Positions 11,520 through 23,116 of a stretch of 64,000 nt of DNA are shown one piece after another (positions within the stretch are counted from its first letter, which is position 1; every line of letters starts with the position of its first letter). The notes below the pieces were generated by a model. The model ran no database searches. It worked only from the letters and a program-made list of their open reading frames with translations, and was not told where the DNA came from. Source of the stretch: Scatophagus argus (taxonomy: Eukaryota; Chordata; Actinopteri; Scatophagidae); the NCBI RefSeq assembly GCF_020382885.2, contig NC_058513.1, positions 19,812,213-19,876,212 of the forward strand. Reading direction: 5' to 3'. Position numbers and translations under genes: made by a program.

Positions 11520-11760
11520 TAAACGAGCCTATGACACCACTGGCCATGTGAATGCCTCCACAGAGGTTAAATACCTGGGTCTCCACACCAGCTAGTTGGA
11601 CTAGTCCCAGCCTAGTCAAGCGAGCATGAACTGATGAAGCCTCTTGGATGAGAGGTGAAACGTCTTCAAAGACAAATAACTAAGTCCAGTTGCATTCGAT
11701 TGAATTTCCTTGAGATAACCATGACCTGGATGAATGAGAATATTCACAGGCTTAACGCCC
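11520..11760 (+). mobile_element. Penelope-like terminal-repeat piece with hammerhead-like core
   Basis: The sequence runs from CCTCCACAGAGGTTAAATAC to AGTCCAGTTGCATTCG and CATGACCTGGATGAATGAGA. Near 11628-11660 it holds CTGATGA, a 5-bp stem (CCTCT/AGAGG) and GAAAC, the order of a hammerhead ribozyme core. Related pieces lie at 42190-42560, 43490-43800 and 63026-63110. Hammerhead motifs are known in the terminal repeats of Penelope-like elements. Confidence 0.55.
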
Positions 11761-11984
11761 ATGGAGTTTGAAAGGGATCTTAGGCAACAGCGATGAAATG
11801 AGAGAAAGCAACAGGACTGTGGGAAAAGATATGATTGTTTTGGGGGTTTTTTTTCTTGTTTGGCTGTCTCTTTTGTTAACTGTATTAATTTAGATTGTAA
11901 CCTGAAGAACAAGTCATCCTGAGTTACACACTCCAGTACAGTAGGTGGCGATATGCACCTTTCAAGTTGGTTGCAACACGCAGA

Positions 11985-12042
11985 GACGAAGAAGAAGAAA
12001 GAAGAAGAAGAAGAAGAAGAAGAAGGAGGAGGAGGAGGAGGT
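11985..12042. repeat. (GAA)n / (GGA)n purine tract
   Basis: About 55 bases of almost pure purine on the plus strand, preceded by the fish repeat phrase CAGTAGGTGGCGATATGCAC. It lies in the spacer between rpp30 and nudt13, immediately 5' of a likely nudt13 leader. Confidence 0.85.
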
Positions 12043-12726
12043 TACAGATGGCGCGTGAGAAGCTGCTGCAGATATAAACACACTTTGTTACACACGTTTC
12101 TCCGGTAGCTTTGCGCTCTGAACCTCCAACTCGGAAACGTTTTGGGAATCCAGACTGTCTGCTGTTTTGTCAGCACACATCAGGTCCAGCAGAAAGGGTG
12201 AATGTCAAACGTTTATTATTATTTCACGCAGTCATACCTCTGCTGGACTGGAGGAAGATTACATGAACTGTTATGTATGTTGTATTTCTGTTAAAGTAAG
12301 AACCTTGTTAGCTTGTTAGAGTAAACATGCACAGAGGTTACTAGTAGAACCCACACAGTCTTATGTATGTCCGAATTTAATCATGTTGTAATAGTAATGC
12401 ACCCTCACAGAAAGCAACATAAAAGCTTAGATTGTTAGATTTTTTAAGGGGGTTCTGCATTGTTGTCTCCCCACACATGAAGAGTTAAAGTCCTGAGGCT
12501 TACTGCAACTTTTCCACGTTGGTCACATTCTGTGAGGTTATAAAGTAAATGAAGTTAGTCTATTAGTCTTGTGATGGAGCATTAGGAAATGCAGTTCAAG
12601 TTAGAAATCTCAACTGGAAAGCAAAGGATGCATTCAAATTTCTGGGCTTTATTTTCGTTTATCTTAGTCTGACCAGCATGGATTACAAGACTGCAGATAT
12701 TTGGAATGTTTTACAGGTAGCTAAAG
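12043..12726 (+). promoter_or_regulatory. probable nudt13 promoter and 5' leader region
   Basis: CpG-containing sequence at 12050-12200 with a TATAAA (12073-12078) precedes the first nudt13 coding exon by about 1.1 kb. A donor-like AAAGGGTGAATG near 12195 could end a non-coding first exon. This is inference from position only. Confidence 0.3.
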
Positions 12727-12983
12727 ATGAAAGTGACATATCTTGTCATTGGAGGGAACTCACTCCAACGAAATTCGTGCTCTGCATTTAACCCACCCAA
12801 GTGACGTGCACACACACACACAGCAAACCCGGGGCAGTGGGCGACCGCGTGCAGCGCCCGGGGAGCAGTGGGGGTTAGGTACCTTGCTCAAGGGTACCTC
12901 AGCCATGGACACCGGGATGGGGAATCGAACCAGCGATCCACCGGTTACGGGTCCGACACCCTAACCGCTGATCCATGACTGCC
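12727..12983 (-). mobile_element. tRNA-headed SINE, copy B
   Basis: Nearly identical to copies A and C along its whole length, same head, B-box-like sequence and conserved cores. Its tail is short (AAAGATGAAAG). It lies 215 bases upstream of the nudt13 start codon. Confidence 0.85.
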
Positions 12984-13197
12984 CCGTAAGCTAGGCTAGC
13001 AGTTTCTCTTTGTGCTAAGGCTAGGCTAGCAGTTTATGAAATGATGAAAAGGTTAAAGGTTGTCATTGCTTCGTCTCTTAGCTTTAAAAGTTTTCTTTGA
13101 CTGGGAGATGAGTACATTTAAAAATGAAATTATTGTTTCTGTTATTTGTCTGTCAGACTCAATCCACTAAAGTTCAGTCCAGTTCAGACCAGTACAG

Positions 13198-15280
13198 ATG
13201 ATCGCAATGTTCAGGCCTCTGAAGATCCTCCTGTCTGCCACAAGGTGTCATCCAACCCGTTGCTGCTCAGACTTCGTCTCCAGGATGAGGTTCAATTAGT
13301 CATAGTAACCCAACTGATTGATTGATTGGTTTATTGATTGATTGACCGACCCGTTCTCTCAGGTATGTGAACAGGCTGAAGGAGGATGATGTAGCGTGTG
13401 CTGCAGCACTGCAGAACGCTCACATTTTCTTGTTCCATCGTCTGTCTCCTCTTCTGAAACGCGCTGAACATGGAACCTTCAGACCAGCAGTACTGACTTG
13501 CTCAGGTACAGTCTACTGAACCAATCAGAGAACCTCAGGTGGAGAACCACAGGTACATTTGCATTTTGTTTGTTGTGTGTTCCAGATGTTCAGCTGATCC
13601 TGGAGAGACTTGGTTCAGACAGAATCCTGCTGAAGGAGTCGGTTCTGATCGGCTGCTCTGAGCAGAACCAGGCTCAGTTCTGTCTGGATGTTGGTAAGAA
13701 CACATTAAATCCAGACTGTTAAGCAGCAGTCTGCACTTGGGATGGGTTCAGTATGTTCTGATTTTCTTGTTCATGTTGGCTGCTGTAGGAGATCTGGATC
13801 AGGCAGCAGTAGAGGAAGTGTGTGAAGGAAGCTTCATCGATCTGAGGAAAAGTTTCAGGGGCAGTCGTGGATCAGCGGTTAGGGTGTCGGACCCGTAACC
13901 GGTGGATCGCTGGTTCGATTCCCCGTCCCGGTGTCCATGGCTGAGGTACCCTTGAGCAAGGTACCTAACCCCCACTGCTCCCCGGGCGCTGCACGCGGTC
14001 GCCCACTGCCCCGGGTTTGCTGTGTGTGTGTGCACGTCACTTGGGTGGGTTAAATGCAGAGAACAAATTTCGTTGGAGTGAGTTCCCTCCAATGACAAAA
14101 TATGTCACTTTAACTTTAACTTTAACTTTAACTTCTCCTGACAGGATCAGAGGCTCCTCTAGTGGCCAAGGTGTGTAACTACTACTGTACTGTGTATATT
14201 ACAGCCTCAGAGTCACTTTTCATCCTACACTGTGTCCTTCAGGGTCAAGCTCTGCTGCGTTGGCATCAAACGAGTGGCTTCTGCAGTGCCACAGGCCAGC
14301 CGACCCACCGCAACCAGGCAGGAAGTTGGAGAGTCTGCAGCAGCAGCGGCATCATCTACTATCCCAAGGTAATGCAAGTCTAAACCAGATTGGAGCTAAA
14401 TCAGAACCAGATCTAAACCGTATCCAGACTGGTCCCAAACCAGTTCTGGTTCCAGTCCAAGGCTGACTGGTTTCTGACCAGTTTCTGACTAGTGTCTCGT
14501 GCTCGTTCTTGAGATGTCTCCAGTGGTGATCGTCCTGGTGTCTGCTGGGAAACGGTGTCTGTTGGGCCGGCAGTCGTCCTTCCCTCGAGGGATGTTCAGC
14601 GCTCTGGCTGGTTTCTGTGACATGGGTCAGTGCAACCTGCATACACCTGCTTGTCAGATTACCTGCCTGTACTGTCATGTCTGTACTCATGTTTAACCTG
14701 TCTGTCTCTCTGTGGGTGTTCCAGGTGAGTCTCTGGAGGAGACTGTGTGCAGGGAGGTGGCAGAGGAGGTGGGTCTGGAGGTCCACAGTGTCTCCTACAG
14801 CTCCTCACAGCACTGGCCTTTTCCACACAGCTCCTTCATGCTGGGCTGCCATGCCTCCGTTAACCCCGCCTACACTCAGGTGAGCTCTGACACGTTTCAA
14901 ATGAAGGTGTTTCTACGGGTTTTTGTTTTAGCCCTGTGAATGAGCAGCACTTGATGTCATGATTCAGATTAAGGTGGTCCAACAGTCAAACTGTGGAGGT
15001 CCTCCACAGCTGCAGGTGAGCATGTGGAGCTACCTGGTGCATTCAGTGATGTGTTTTGTGACCTGCTGTCATGTTTGTTGTCCAGTTAAACGTGGACCAC
15101 TCGGAGCTGGAGGACGCTCGCTGGTTCAGTCTGGAAGAAGTCAACCTCGCCCTGCAGGTGAAAACTCCACCCAAGAGAGGCGACCCCCAAGTCCTCTGGC
15201 TTCCTCCAAAACACGCCATCGCCAACCGCCTCATCACAGAGTGGACGGACCACCAGCGACGCAGCGAGGAGGGAGAGTGA
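13198..15280 (+). CDS. nudt13: Nudix hydrolase 13, mitochondrial NAD(P)H pyrophosphatase-like
   Basis: NUDT13 hydrolyses reduced pyridine dinucleotides in mitochondria. Exons: 13198-13289, 13363-13505, 13586-13693, 13789-about 13859 continuing at about 14134-14170, 14243-14368, 14514-14625, 14725-14879 and 15086-15280. The N-terminus [20 protein letters not shown] is basic and lacks acids, like a mitochondrial presequence. Then [24 protein letters not shown], a zinc-binding-like region FCSATGQPT...[10 protein letters not shown], and a full Nudix box G(5)E(7)REVAEEVGL split by an intron. Exon 4 is interrupted by SINE copy C, and plain reading meets a stop inside the SINE. Splicing 13852-14144 (GT at 13852, AG at 14143) would restore frame and give 339 residues (human 352). 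If not spliced, the gene is broken here. AATAAA lies at 15569-15574. Confidence 0.9.
13860..14133 (+). mobile_element. tRNA-headed SINE, copy C, inside nudt13 exon 4
   Basis: Starts GGCAGTCGTGGATCAGCGG and ends in a (CTTTAA)n tail that runs directly into CTTCTCCTGACAG. It is inserted between codons for LRKSF and [12 protein letters not shown]. The human protein has about the same number of residues between LRK and QALLRWH as these flanks would encode together, so the exon was probably continuous before insertion. No clear target-site duplication is visible. Very close similarity to copies A and B suggests a recent insertion. Confidence 0.85.
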
Positions 15281-16624
15281 GGTCCGAACACATGGAGGAA
15301 TTGACAGTGTGTGATCTCTGTCAGGACTGGAGGTCATGTGATCCAGAAACCCAGAAGTGTTTGTAATCAAACGTTTTCTATCTGTGAACCCCCTCCCCAG
15401 GTGGGACAGGTGCATCAAGGTGATGGATCAGCTTAAATGTCCTTCAGCACTTAAACACCTGGAGACATATTGCTGCATTTAATATCGTGAAATATGAAAC
15501 GCATGTTGAAATCATTCATTGGGACATCTCACTTCCTGAGGACGACGTTGTCTTTGATGCCCATCCAGAATAAACGTCCACAAAGGAATCAGAGAATCAA
15601 GAATCTTGGTGTTGTCGTGTTGACGGTCGTCTCTGTGTCCAGAGCTACACTGCTGCGTCACATGTTCATCAACCAGTAAAAACTTTTAGAAAATGATGTA
15701 ATTACTGTCTGAATGGGAAGTTTTATTCAACGAATGTCAGAGTTGCATACTGTAGCACCTTATTTTTCAGTTTCATCCAGATTTCTCTTCTTCATCAGCT
15801 GATTTGTTACACTGAATAAAGTGTTTACATCTGCAGTCCGTGACATCTACACACAACAAGATGATGGGATGTGCTATCTTTAATATTGTTTATATGCTTC
15901 TGAAATCAAGAATGAATTATTATGTTAGCATTTCTGCGATGAAACACAACAACTCCCTCTGATTTTCTGCCACGATCTTTTACCCAGTGTTGGAGAAGTT
16001 CATCAAGTTTTAATAAAATGGTGAGTGACTTGAAATCTGAAATGTTTTGGTGCAAAAATGCTTTTAGAAAAATTCATCTGGAGTCTGAGTCAGTCTTGAG
16101 GTCGAGCTCTTTATTTTTTGAGACTTTTTATTCAAATGTCTTCAGCTCAGAGACATTGGGACATACAGTACACGGGACACACATACACACACACACACAC
16201 ACATTCCCTCTGTGCTGAAAACAAGCTTCTTAACAACTTAAGTAAGGGTTAAAGTGAAAATGAATAAATGTAAATATTAATATAACTTGAATACCTATAC
16301 TTGAAATAATAGCTTTTGTTTGAATATAAAACAACATTTTATGTCAATACAAATAAAAGTCATGATTTATGTAAGAATAGTCGCAGTTCAGAGCCAAAAA
16401 GTTCTACAAAACGAAAACCGCTTCCTCTTCGACCCGGAACTGATAAGACTCACTTCCTGTAGTTTCGATCTCCGGTAGCTAGCTAGTACCAGCGTGACTT
16501 TTATTAGTTTGATCTCATAGGAACAAACGGGAACGAACCGAGCTCAGCTAATGTTAGCCAGTTAGCAATAGCAGTAGTTAGCGGCCGCGTTTAGCGGGAC
16601 AGGCGGCGGCTGTTAGCGGACAAG
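15281..16624. other. nudt13 3' region and zinc-finger gene promoter
   Basis: 15281-15580 is likely nudt13 3' untranslated sequence with AATAAA at 15569; a second AATAAA occurs near 15815. The middle is AT-rich with a short (CA)n at 16180-16202. From 16420 to 16620 the sequence becomes CpG-rich with ETS-like ACTTCCTG and precedes the zinc-finger start codon, so it is probably that promoter. Confidence 0.5.
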
Positions 16625-19611
16625 ATGAGCTCTGCTGCGGCCCTGCACACTCAGCTGGCCACCGTCATGGAGTCTCTGGTTCATGCTGCGGTGGCGGAGC
16701 TTAAGAAGCTGGTGGAGGGCAGCTCGGCCTTTCTACTTAGCCTGGAGGTCCGCAGTGGCAGGTCCGAGAGGGGCGCCGAAGAAGAGCCACCTCTGTTGGC
16801 CAAACTGCAGGCCGACAGCCGAGAGAAGATGGTGAGGAGGGTGCCGACGGGACCTGGATCTCAGGGCGATTAGCTAAAGATGTAAATGTAACGTGTTTTA
16901 ATGTCCATTGTTCTTGTCAGTTATGGTTCAATTTGTCTTTTCTCTGGAAATCAGTTTCTAAAGTTTGTTCGAAAATATTACACAAAATCTCACGATGGTT
17001 TTCAACTGATCACCGACAACTCTGTCTGCTTCTCATGGCCGACATCATTAAAGTAATTGGGAACTTTTGTCATTTCAAAAATAAGTTAATAACCTGCAGT
17101 TTAAGCACACTTGAGAATATGAAAGTACTCTAAAATGAAAATAGACATTACTGGATGTAACCCCAGTTCTATGAGTATGTATCCAGCTGGTCTCTCCTCC
17201 GTTCTTTAGTTCAGTATGAGATGCTGGTGCTTCATACTGCATGACTGCTCCCTCTTCAAGGTGGATTAAAAAGTGCAGCCTATTAGAAGACTATGAATGT
17301 ACATGTACTCACAGAACTGGAGTTACATCCAGTAACTACTGTTTTATCCTGTTAGCATGCTGATGATGAGTGACAGATGGAGATTCTCTTTGCTCTGCCA
17401 CAGTAATTGGAGAACCGTGTGTCTGATGTTGGCATCTGTCTGTTTGACCTTTGACCTGTGTCAGGTGCAGTTTGCTTCCATCATGGAGACCCTCGGGAAC
17501 GAGGCTTTGGGGAAGATCATGAACATCGTGGGTGAAGCCAAACTGCTGGAGGAACTGGAGTCCGGGAGGGGTGGCAAGAGACCACAGACAAGCATCCTCA
17601 ACGTTCTCAACAACCCGCGTGTCGGTACGTATGCAGGCCCCGCCCCCGCCAGTCCGGAAAGTAATCACACGATGGCGTCATACTAATCTGAGATGTGATT
17701 TGTCCATCACAGAAGTCGAACACTCTTACGGAGTACGACTGGAGAGCTCCGACACACACAGATCGACTCAGGTAAGACCCTCCTCACCTGCTCATCACTT
17801 ATGTGTTCGATGACCAGATTGTGACGTCCGTACGCTGTGTCCCTGCAGACCAAATCAGAGGAACCAGATGGAAATGAAAATCAGTTTGTGTTGGCAGTCA
17901 CTGTTAAAGACGAACACGGCAACATCGACCTCGGTGCCATCGCCGAGAGTGAGTACCTGATTGGTATCTGGTCAGATCATATCGCAGTCAGTCTGTTTGT
18001 GTTTAATTCACCACTTCCTCTGTCTCTTTCACATTAAAAGCCTCTGTGTTAGTTCAGTTTACTTTCCTGATAGCATTTTTGAAATCAGTACAAAGAAACA
18101 ACAAAGAAAAAATCTAAATTAAAAGTTGATTTTATCTCACCAGACAGAAAGCACATCCATCAGTGATGTCACCTGTATGTCACTGCAACCAGGTGAGGGG
18201 GAGCAACAGCAACTGAAGGGATATTCAGTTGCTGTTTAAACTCCAGGATTTCATGCAGTATATTCAAGGCCCTCAAGGAACAGTCAGACACAGAAATTCT
18301 TCAGATTGTTCTCCAGAGTCAGATATCAGTTTTATCTGCGTGTCCAGGATGTGGTTAGCCTAGCTTAGCACAGACACTGGAAGCAGAGGGAAGCTGCTCG
18401 CCGGAAAAGTGCTGCTCAACAAAAGAAAACAGAAAAATACAGTCTGGAGTTCAGTATCTTCCCCACCAACCTGCTCTGCCTCCTGAGGCCCAAATTAAAA
18501 AGTAAAACAGGTTTTAAGAACAGCAGCAGTTTATTTAAGTTAAAAGAGATAAACTCCACTTTTATTAATGTTGGTGATTTTTCTTCCAGGAGCTGAAGTT
18601 GAAGCTGCACAGCCGGTGACCTCTGACCTCCAGCTGCAGCAGAAAGTTTCCAGTTCACCAGACTTTGTTTTGCAGAGCGTCACGTGGAAATACTTCATGT
18701 GCACGTCATGTGGTAAATCTTTCACATCTCAGAGCAACCTGAAGTCTCATTATCGCATCCACACTGGCGAGAAGCCGTTTTCCTGCAGCGTCTGTGGACG
18801 AGCTTTCCGTCAGAGGCAGAGTCTGCAGAGTCATGTGAGGACACACACTGGCGAGAGGCCACACGAGTGTCCTCAGTGCGGCAAGTGTTTCTCCAAGCAG
18901 ACGCAACTCAAAACTCATTCCATCATCCACACTGGGGAGAAGCCATACGGCTGCGATGTGTGCGGCCGCCGCTTCAACCTGCTGCAGAACCTGAACCGAC
19001 ATGCACACACCCACACCGGCAAGAAGATCTTTGTCTGCGGCATCTGCGGTAAAGGCTTCACACGTGCCGTCACACTCAAAACACATAAGCTCATCCACAC
19101 CGGACAGAAACCCTTCAAATGTGAGCAGTGCCCCAAAACCTTCCGCCATGCCGTCAACCTCAAGAACCATCAGAGGATTCACAGCGGCGTGCGGCCGTTC
19201 AGCTGCGACCTCTGCGGGAAGACCTTCCGCCAGTCTGTGAACTTGAAGATTCACCGGAGGATCCACACTGGCGAGCGTCCGTTCAGCTGCCAGGAGTGCG
19301 GCAAAACGTTCAGCCAGCAGAGCAGCCTGATCTCTCACGGCCGCACGCATTCGAAAGAGCGTCCATTCGCCTGCAGCTCCTGCGACAAGAAGTTCAACAA
19401 CGCCAACAGTCTGAAGCTGCACCTGCGCGTCCACACCGGAGAGAAGCCGTACACCTGTGACATCTGTGGGAAGAGCTTCAGCCAGGGCAGCCACCTGAGG
19501 ACGCACAAGAGACACGTCCACGCTGGCGGTAAGCAGTACATCTGTGACAAGTGTGGGAAGAGATACTCGGATCAACGCAACCTGAAGCTGCACAAGTGCA
19601 GCTATGCATGA
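16625..19611 (+). CDS. C2H2 zinc-finger protein, 11 fingers
   Basis: Probable nuclear DNA-binding protein of 515 residues. Exons 16625-16831, 17465-17624, 17713-17771, 17849-17948 and 18590-19611 join in matching phases. The N-terminal half (SSAAALHTQLATVMESLVHA and FASIMETLGNEALGKIMNIV) is helical and resembles the N-terminal modules of many fish zinc-finger genes; no KRAB or SCAN box was seen. The last exon encodes the whole finger array: ten regular CxxC-x12-HxxxH units joined by TGEKP-like linkers, plus a final finger that ends HKC instead of HxxxH. One linker carries HVHAGGKQ. The family is too large and fast-evolving to assign an orthologue. The opposite strand of the array also gives a long open frame, which is a composition shadow. 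Confidence 0.9.
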
Positions 19612-20407
19612 ATGTAACCTCACAGCCCGGAGTCGTGTTTCAGCTGACGCGTTTGGAGTAAAATTTACAGTTTCATCAATGGAGTTTGGAACACTCATAT
19701 GAAAGCACAGCATATGAAAACATTCTTAATGTTTTGTTCAAAGTAGGATAATGGAATTGTTGAGAGAGACGGTGGGTGTCAGACAGGAAGTACACCTGTT
19801 TGAGCCAATCAGAACTAATATGTGTTGAAGTAAGAGGTTCAGAAATGTAAGCACTACATTACCCATGAACCCGGTTTCCATTGCAAGGGAGACAAGGCAG
19901 TCTAGAACTGTCATCACAATTGCATCATGGGTTAATTGATTCAAATTTCTTACTTTATCTGGCGAGTCCAACAAATATAAACTAGTTAGAGGAACTAAGT
20001 CTGTAGCTCTGCGTTCTGATTGGTGAAAACCGTGACTTTAAGTTATTGTAATTCTGTTGGAAATTGTCACATTTTCATTGTCCCATTTTACAATTTAATA
20101 ATGATATTTTTCATTTGTTTGTAAAATAAACAATAAAAAGACTCTAAATGAAGATCTATCCAGTCAATTTATTCCAGAAAACAGAATAAATCCAACACAG
20201 AACACATTTTATATAAAATTAACATGAACGATCAACATATCTGACTGCATTTATACACACAAAAACATGCAGGGTTTATCTCCACAACTGCTAAAACAAA
20301 AATAATTTAATGATTCATCAAAAATTACAATGAAATAAACAATTTTAAACATTAACCCTCAGTTAAGTACTTGAGTGTTAAAGTTAATTAAACGTATTCC
20401 TGCCTGA
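19612..20407. other. 3' untranslated region of the zinc-finger gene and spacer
   Basis: AT-rich sequence without coding features. AATAAA motifs near 20122-20137 are the best candidate cleavage signal for the upstream gene. Confidence 0.45.
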
Positions 20408-20737
20408 CGCAGCCGTGGCCTAGAGGTTGTGATCGGAGGGTCGTCGGTTCGATTCCCCCACCAGACGGGCAGGCAAAATTTGGGTGTGGTGGAGTGATTA
20501 ATGTGAAAAATGCCCCCCCCCCCCCCTTCATTAGCCGGCTGAGAGGCCCTTGAGCAAGACACTTAACCCCCCAATATGCTCCCCGGGCGCTTGATGCTGC
20601 CCACTGCTCCTGTGTGTGTTTCACTGCATGTAATTTGCCGGGTGTTGCATGTGTGTGTTCAACTAAGGATGGGTCAAATGCAGAAGACGAATTCAGTGTG
20701 TGTATGTAAAAATATATATACTGCTAATAAAGTGATT
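20408..20737 (+). mobile_element. tRNA-headed SINE, second family
   Basis: Head GCAGCCGTGGCCTAGAGGTT with A-box-like TGGCCTAGAGG and B-box-like GGTTCGATTCC, a poly-C stretch, the conserved core CCCTTGAGCAAGACACTTAA and CTCCCCGGGCGC, then a body ending near CAGTGTGTGTATGTAAAAATA. It ends within a few bases of a CRE-like palindrome. The same head is fused to a U1 copy at 37350. Confidence 0.8.
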
Positions 20738-20742
20738 CTGTC

Positions 20743-21308
20743 TGACGTCACCGACGTCAGCGTCGGCACGTCACTGGACCTGTCAACATGGCGTCTTCCT
20801 CCATCATTCGTCATCGCCCAGAATGAGAGCAGCGACAGTAGAGCAGAGAGACGACCGGGTAGTCGCCGGGCCGAGCGTCTCGCTTCCGGCCTGAGGGCTC
20901 CGGGTCCCGGTATGACAGTTCGAAGGACTCCGCTGCCCGCTCACCGAGCAGGAGGAGCCGCAGCGCGATTCGTGTCTGCCGAGCGGCGCTAACAGGATCC
21001 AGATAGATGAGTTCACGACTTCATGAGCGGAAACCAGTGGGGTGGACCTCCAGAATAAAGTGTAGTGTGAGAGGACAGCGGGATTCAAAATAAAACCTAT
21101 AATATCACCCGGACGTTCAGTTAAATACAACCGGACCTTCAGAATAAAATCTGAGATGTGCGTTTGCTGTTATTCTGCATAGCTTCACACTGCAGTGGAT
21201 GTTGGAATGAAATGGAAAGAAGCGATGATAAGTCACTGATAACTGAAAACAACGAGCCTTCACCATTTTGTCATCATCATCATCATCATCATCTCCTTTC
21301 CTCTGCTG
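20743..21308 (+). promoter_or_regulatory. CRE-containing, CpG-rich promoter/leader of tbc1d12
   Basis: A perfect cAMP-response element TGACGTCA sits at 20743-20750, followed by GACGTCAG at 20753-20760 and CACGTCAC shortly after. The next 250 bases are CpG-rich, including a short upstream frame (MASSSIIRHRPE then stop). The coding ATG of tbc1d12 is at 21309. A non-coding first exon is likely here but its borders were not fixed. Confidence 0.5.
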
Positions 21309-23081
21309 ATGTCATCACCTGGGATCGTGGTGCCGGTCCAGGCGCTCAGCGAGTCACATGTTCAGGAGACAGTGATGCAGTGTGGAGATCTCACCACCTG
21401 CACACTCTGCTCTAGGTCAGATGACAGCCTGCAAGGACCAATCAGATGCTGCTCTGACATCAGGGTGGCAGGTGTTGATCCAGGGGAGGAGCTTAATCTA
21501 AGAAATGATGACACTTTGACAGACGAGATCAGTCCAAATATGGAAATGAAATGTTCCTCAGCGTGCTCATACAGTGTAGCAGATGTTAACAGCTGTCACA
21601 GAGCGGAGGGTGATCGTCACTATGGGGGTGGGGCTGTTGGAGGGGCCATCCACCGCCTGGATAAGCCCACCTCTCAGGTAGACATAAACCCAGTGACCCT
21701 TACCTCTTGCTCTGACTCAGACACAGAGGAGGGTGACATGACCAGGGAGCCGCCGCCACCACCGCCAGGTGAGCTGAACCTGCCCACTGCTGCTGCTCTC
21801 CCCAGGAACACGTTCGAGTGCAGTTACCAGCACAGCACTCCGGGTCAGCTGGCACCGGAAGATGGAGGGTCAGAGTCTGAGCTGCAGTCCAAGAGGCCAG
21901 AAATCATGGAGTACTTCAGCAGGTAAATCAGGCAACAGGGTGATCAATAGAAACATCAGTCAGTGGTTGCTTTTGTTTTACGTCTTTATGTCTAATCATT
22001 GCTCTTTCAAGAGCTCCAGATGTTTTAATGGAGTCACTTTCTGAAAGATTCTTTACTTTGGGGCCATCTGGTGGTTGTATTGAGGACACTGAAGACACGA
22101 GGGCTCTCACTTTGTCAGTTTGAAACTTTATAAACTTTATACTATTTTGAATGGGTTCAAACTCGAGTAGAGGAGCCAAGCGAGCAGGTGAGTCCTCACA
22201 GGTCACATTGATAGATTTTATGAGTAATGAATAAAAAGTCATTTGTTCTGGGAACTGTGTGTGTGTGTGTGTGCAGCAGGAAGCAGCGGACTGTCAGTCA
22301 CAGTGTTGCCGGGTGGAAGCTGTTTGGTAAAGTTCCTCCCAAACAGAGTCCCTCCAAACAGGCTCGGACCATCCAGCAGGTACTGATCTTCCTGTGAGGA
22401 AGTTAATCACTGACTTGTGATGTCAGAGTGTGATGACTTGGACGAGCACTCATCCTGTTTGTCCTCCAGTCACCTTCTTGCTGGCTCTCGTCTTCATTTA
22501 TCTTCATGGCGACTGAGGTACATGATGTGATGTTATTACAGGAGTACGAGGCTCGGCAGGCTGCAGCCCGTAACTCTCCTACCCATCATGCCGCGGGGCA
22601 GCAGAGCAGGAGGAATGTGGAGTTTGAACCTCTGTCGACCACTGCACTGATCCTGCAGGACCGACCGCCGTAAGGCTGCTTCCCGTCTCTCTGTCTGTCC
22701 ACTGTCTGCTTGTCAGTCACTTCCTGCCTGTCAGCCGAGAGTCTGCGGTGGCCATTTTGTGTCCTGACAGTTAGTTTTTGTCCAGGAACCTTCCAGCCAA
22801 GTCAGCAGAAGAGATGCAGAGACACAGAGAGCAGTACGAGCAGATGGTGGCTGGAGCCAAGAGGAGAGGTCTGTTTGTTTCAGCCTGCTGCATCTCCTGG
22901 CAGAGTTTGCTCTGACACTGTGTGAGTAAACCCTCCTGTTTGTCTGTCAGAGCTGAAGGAGGCTCAGAAGAGGCAGCAGCAGGTGAAGGACAGAATCAGA
23001 CAGGAAGAGGTGATCTCCAACGCCACGCTGGTCTGGAACCAGCACATCCTGCCACACTGGGACACCATGTATGACCACTCT

Positions 23082-23116
<35 letters not shown>

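Noticed and set aside
13880-13925. SINE heads as functional tRNA genes (also 20415, 37360, 46270)
   Set aside because: They keep A- and B-box-like sequence but do not fold into a full cloverleaf by eye and are followed by SINE bodies.
18706-19713. A 335-codon open frame opposite the zinc-finger array
   Set aside because: It mirrors the repeated finger codons on the other strand; the plus-strand fingers are unmistakable.
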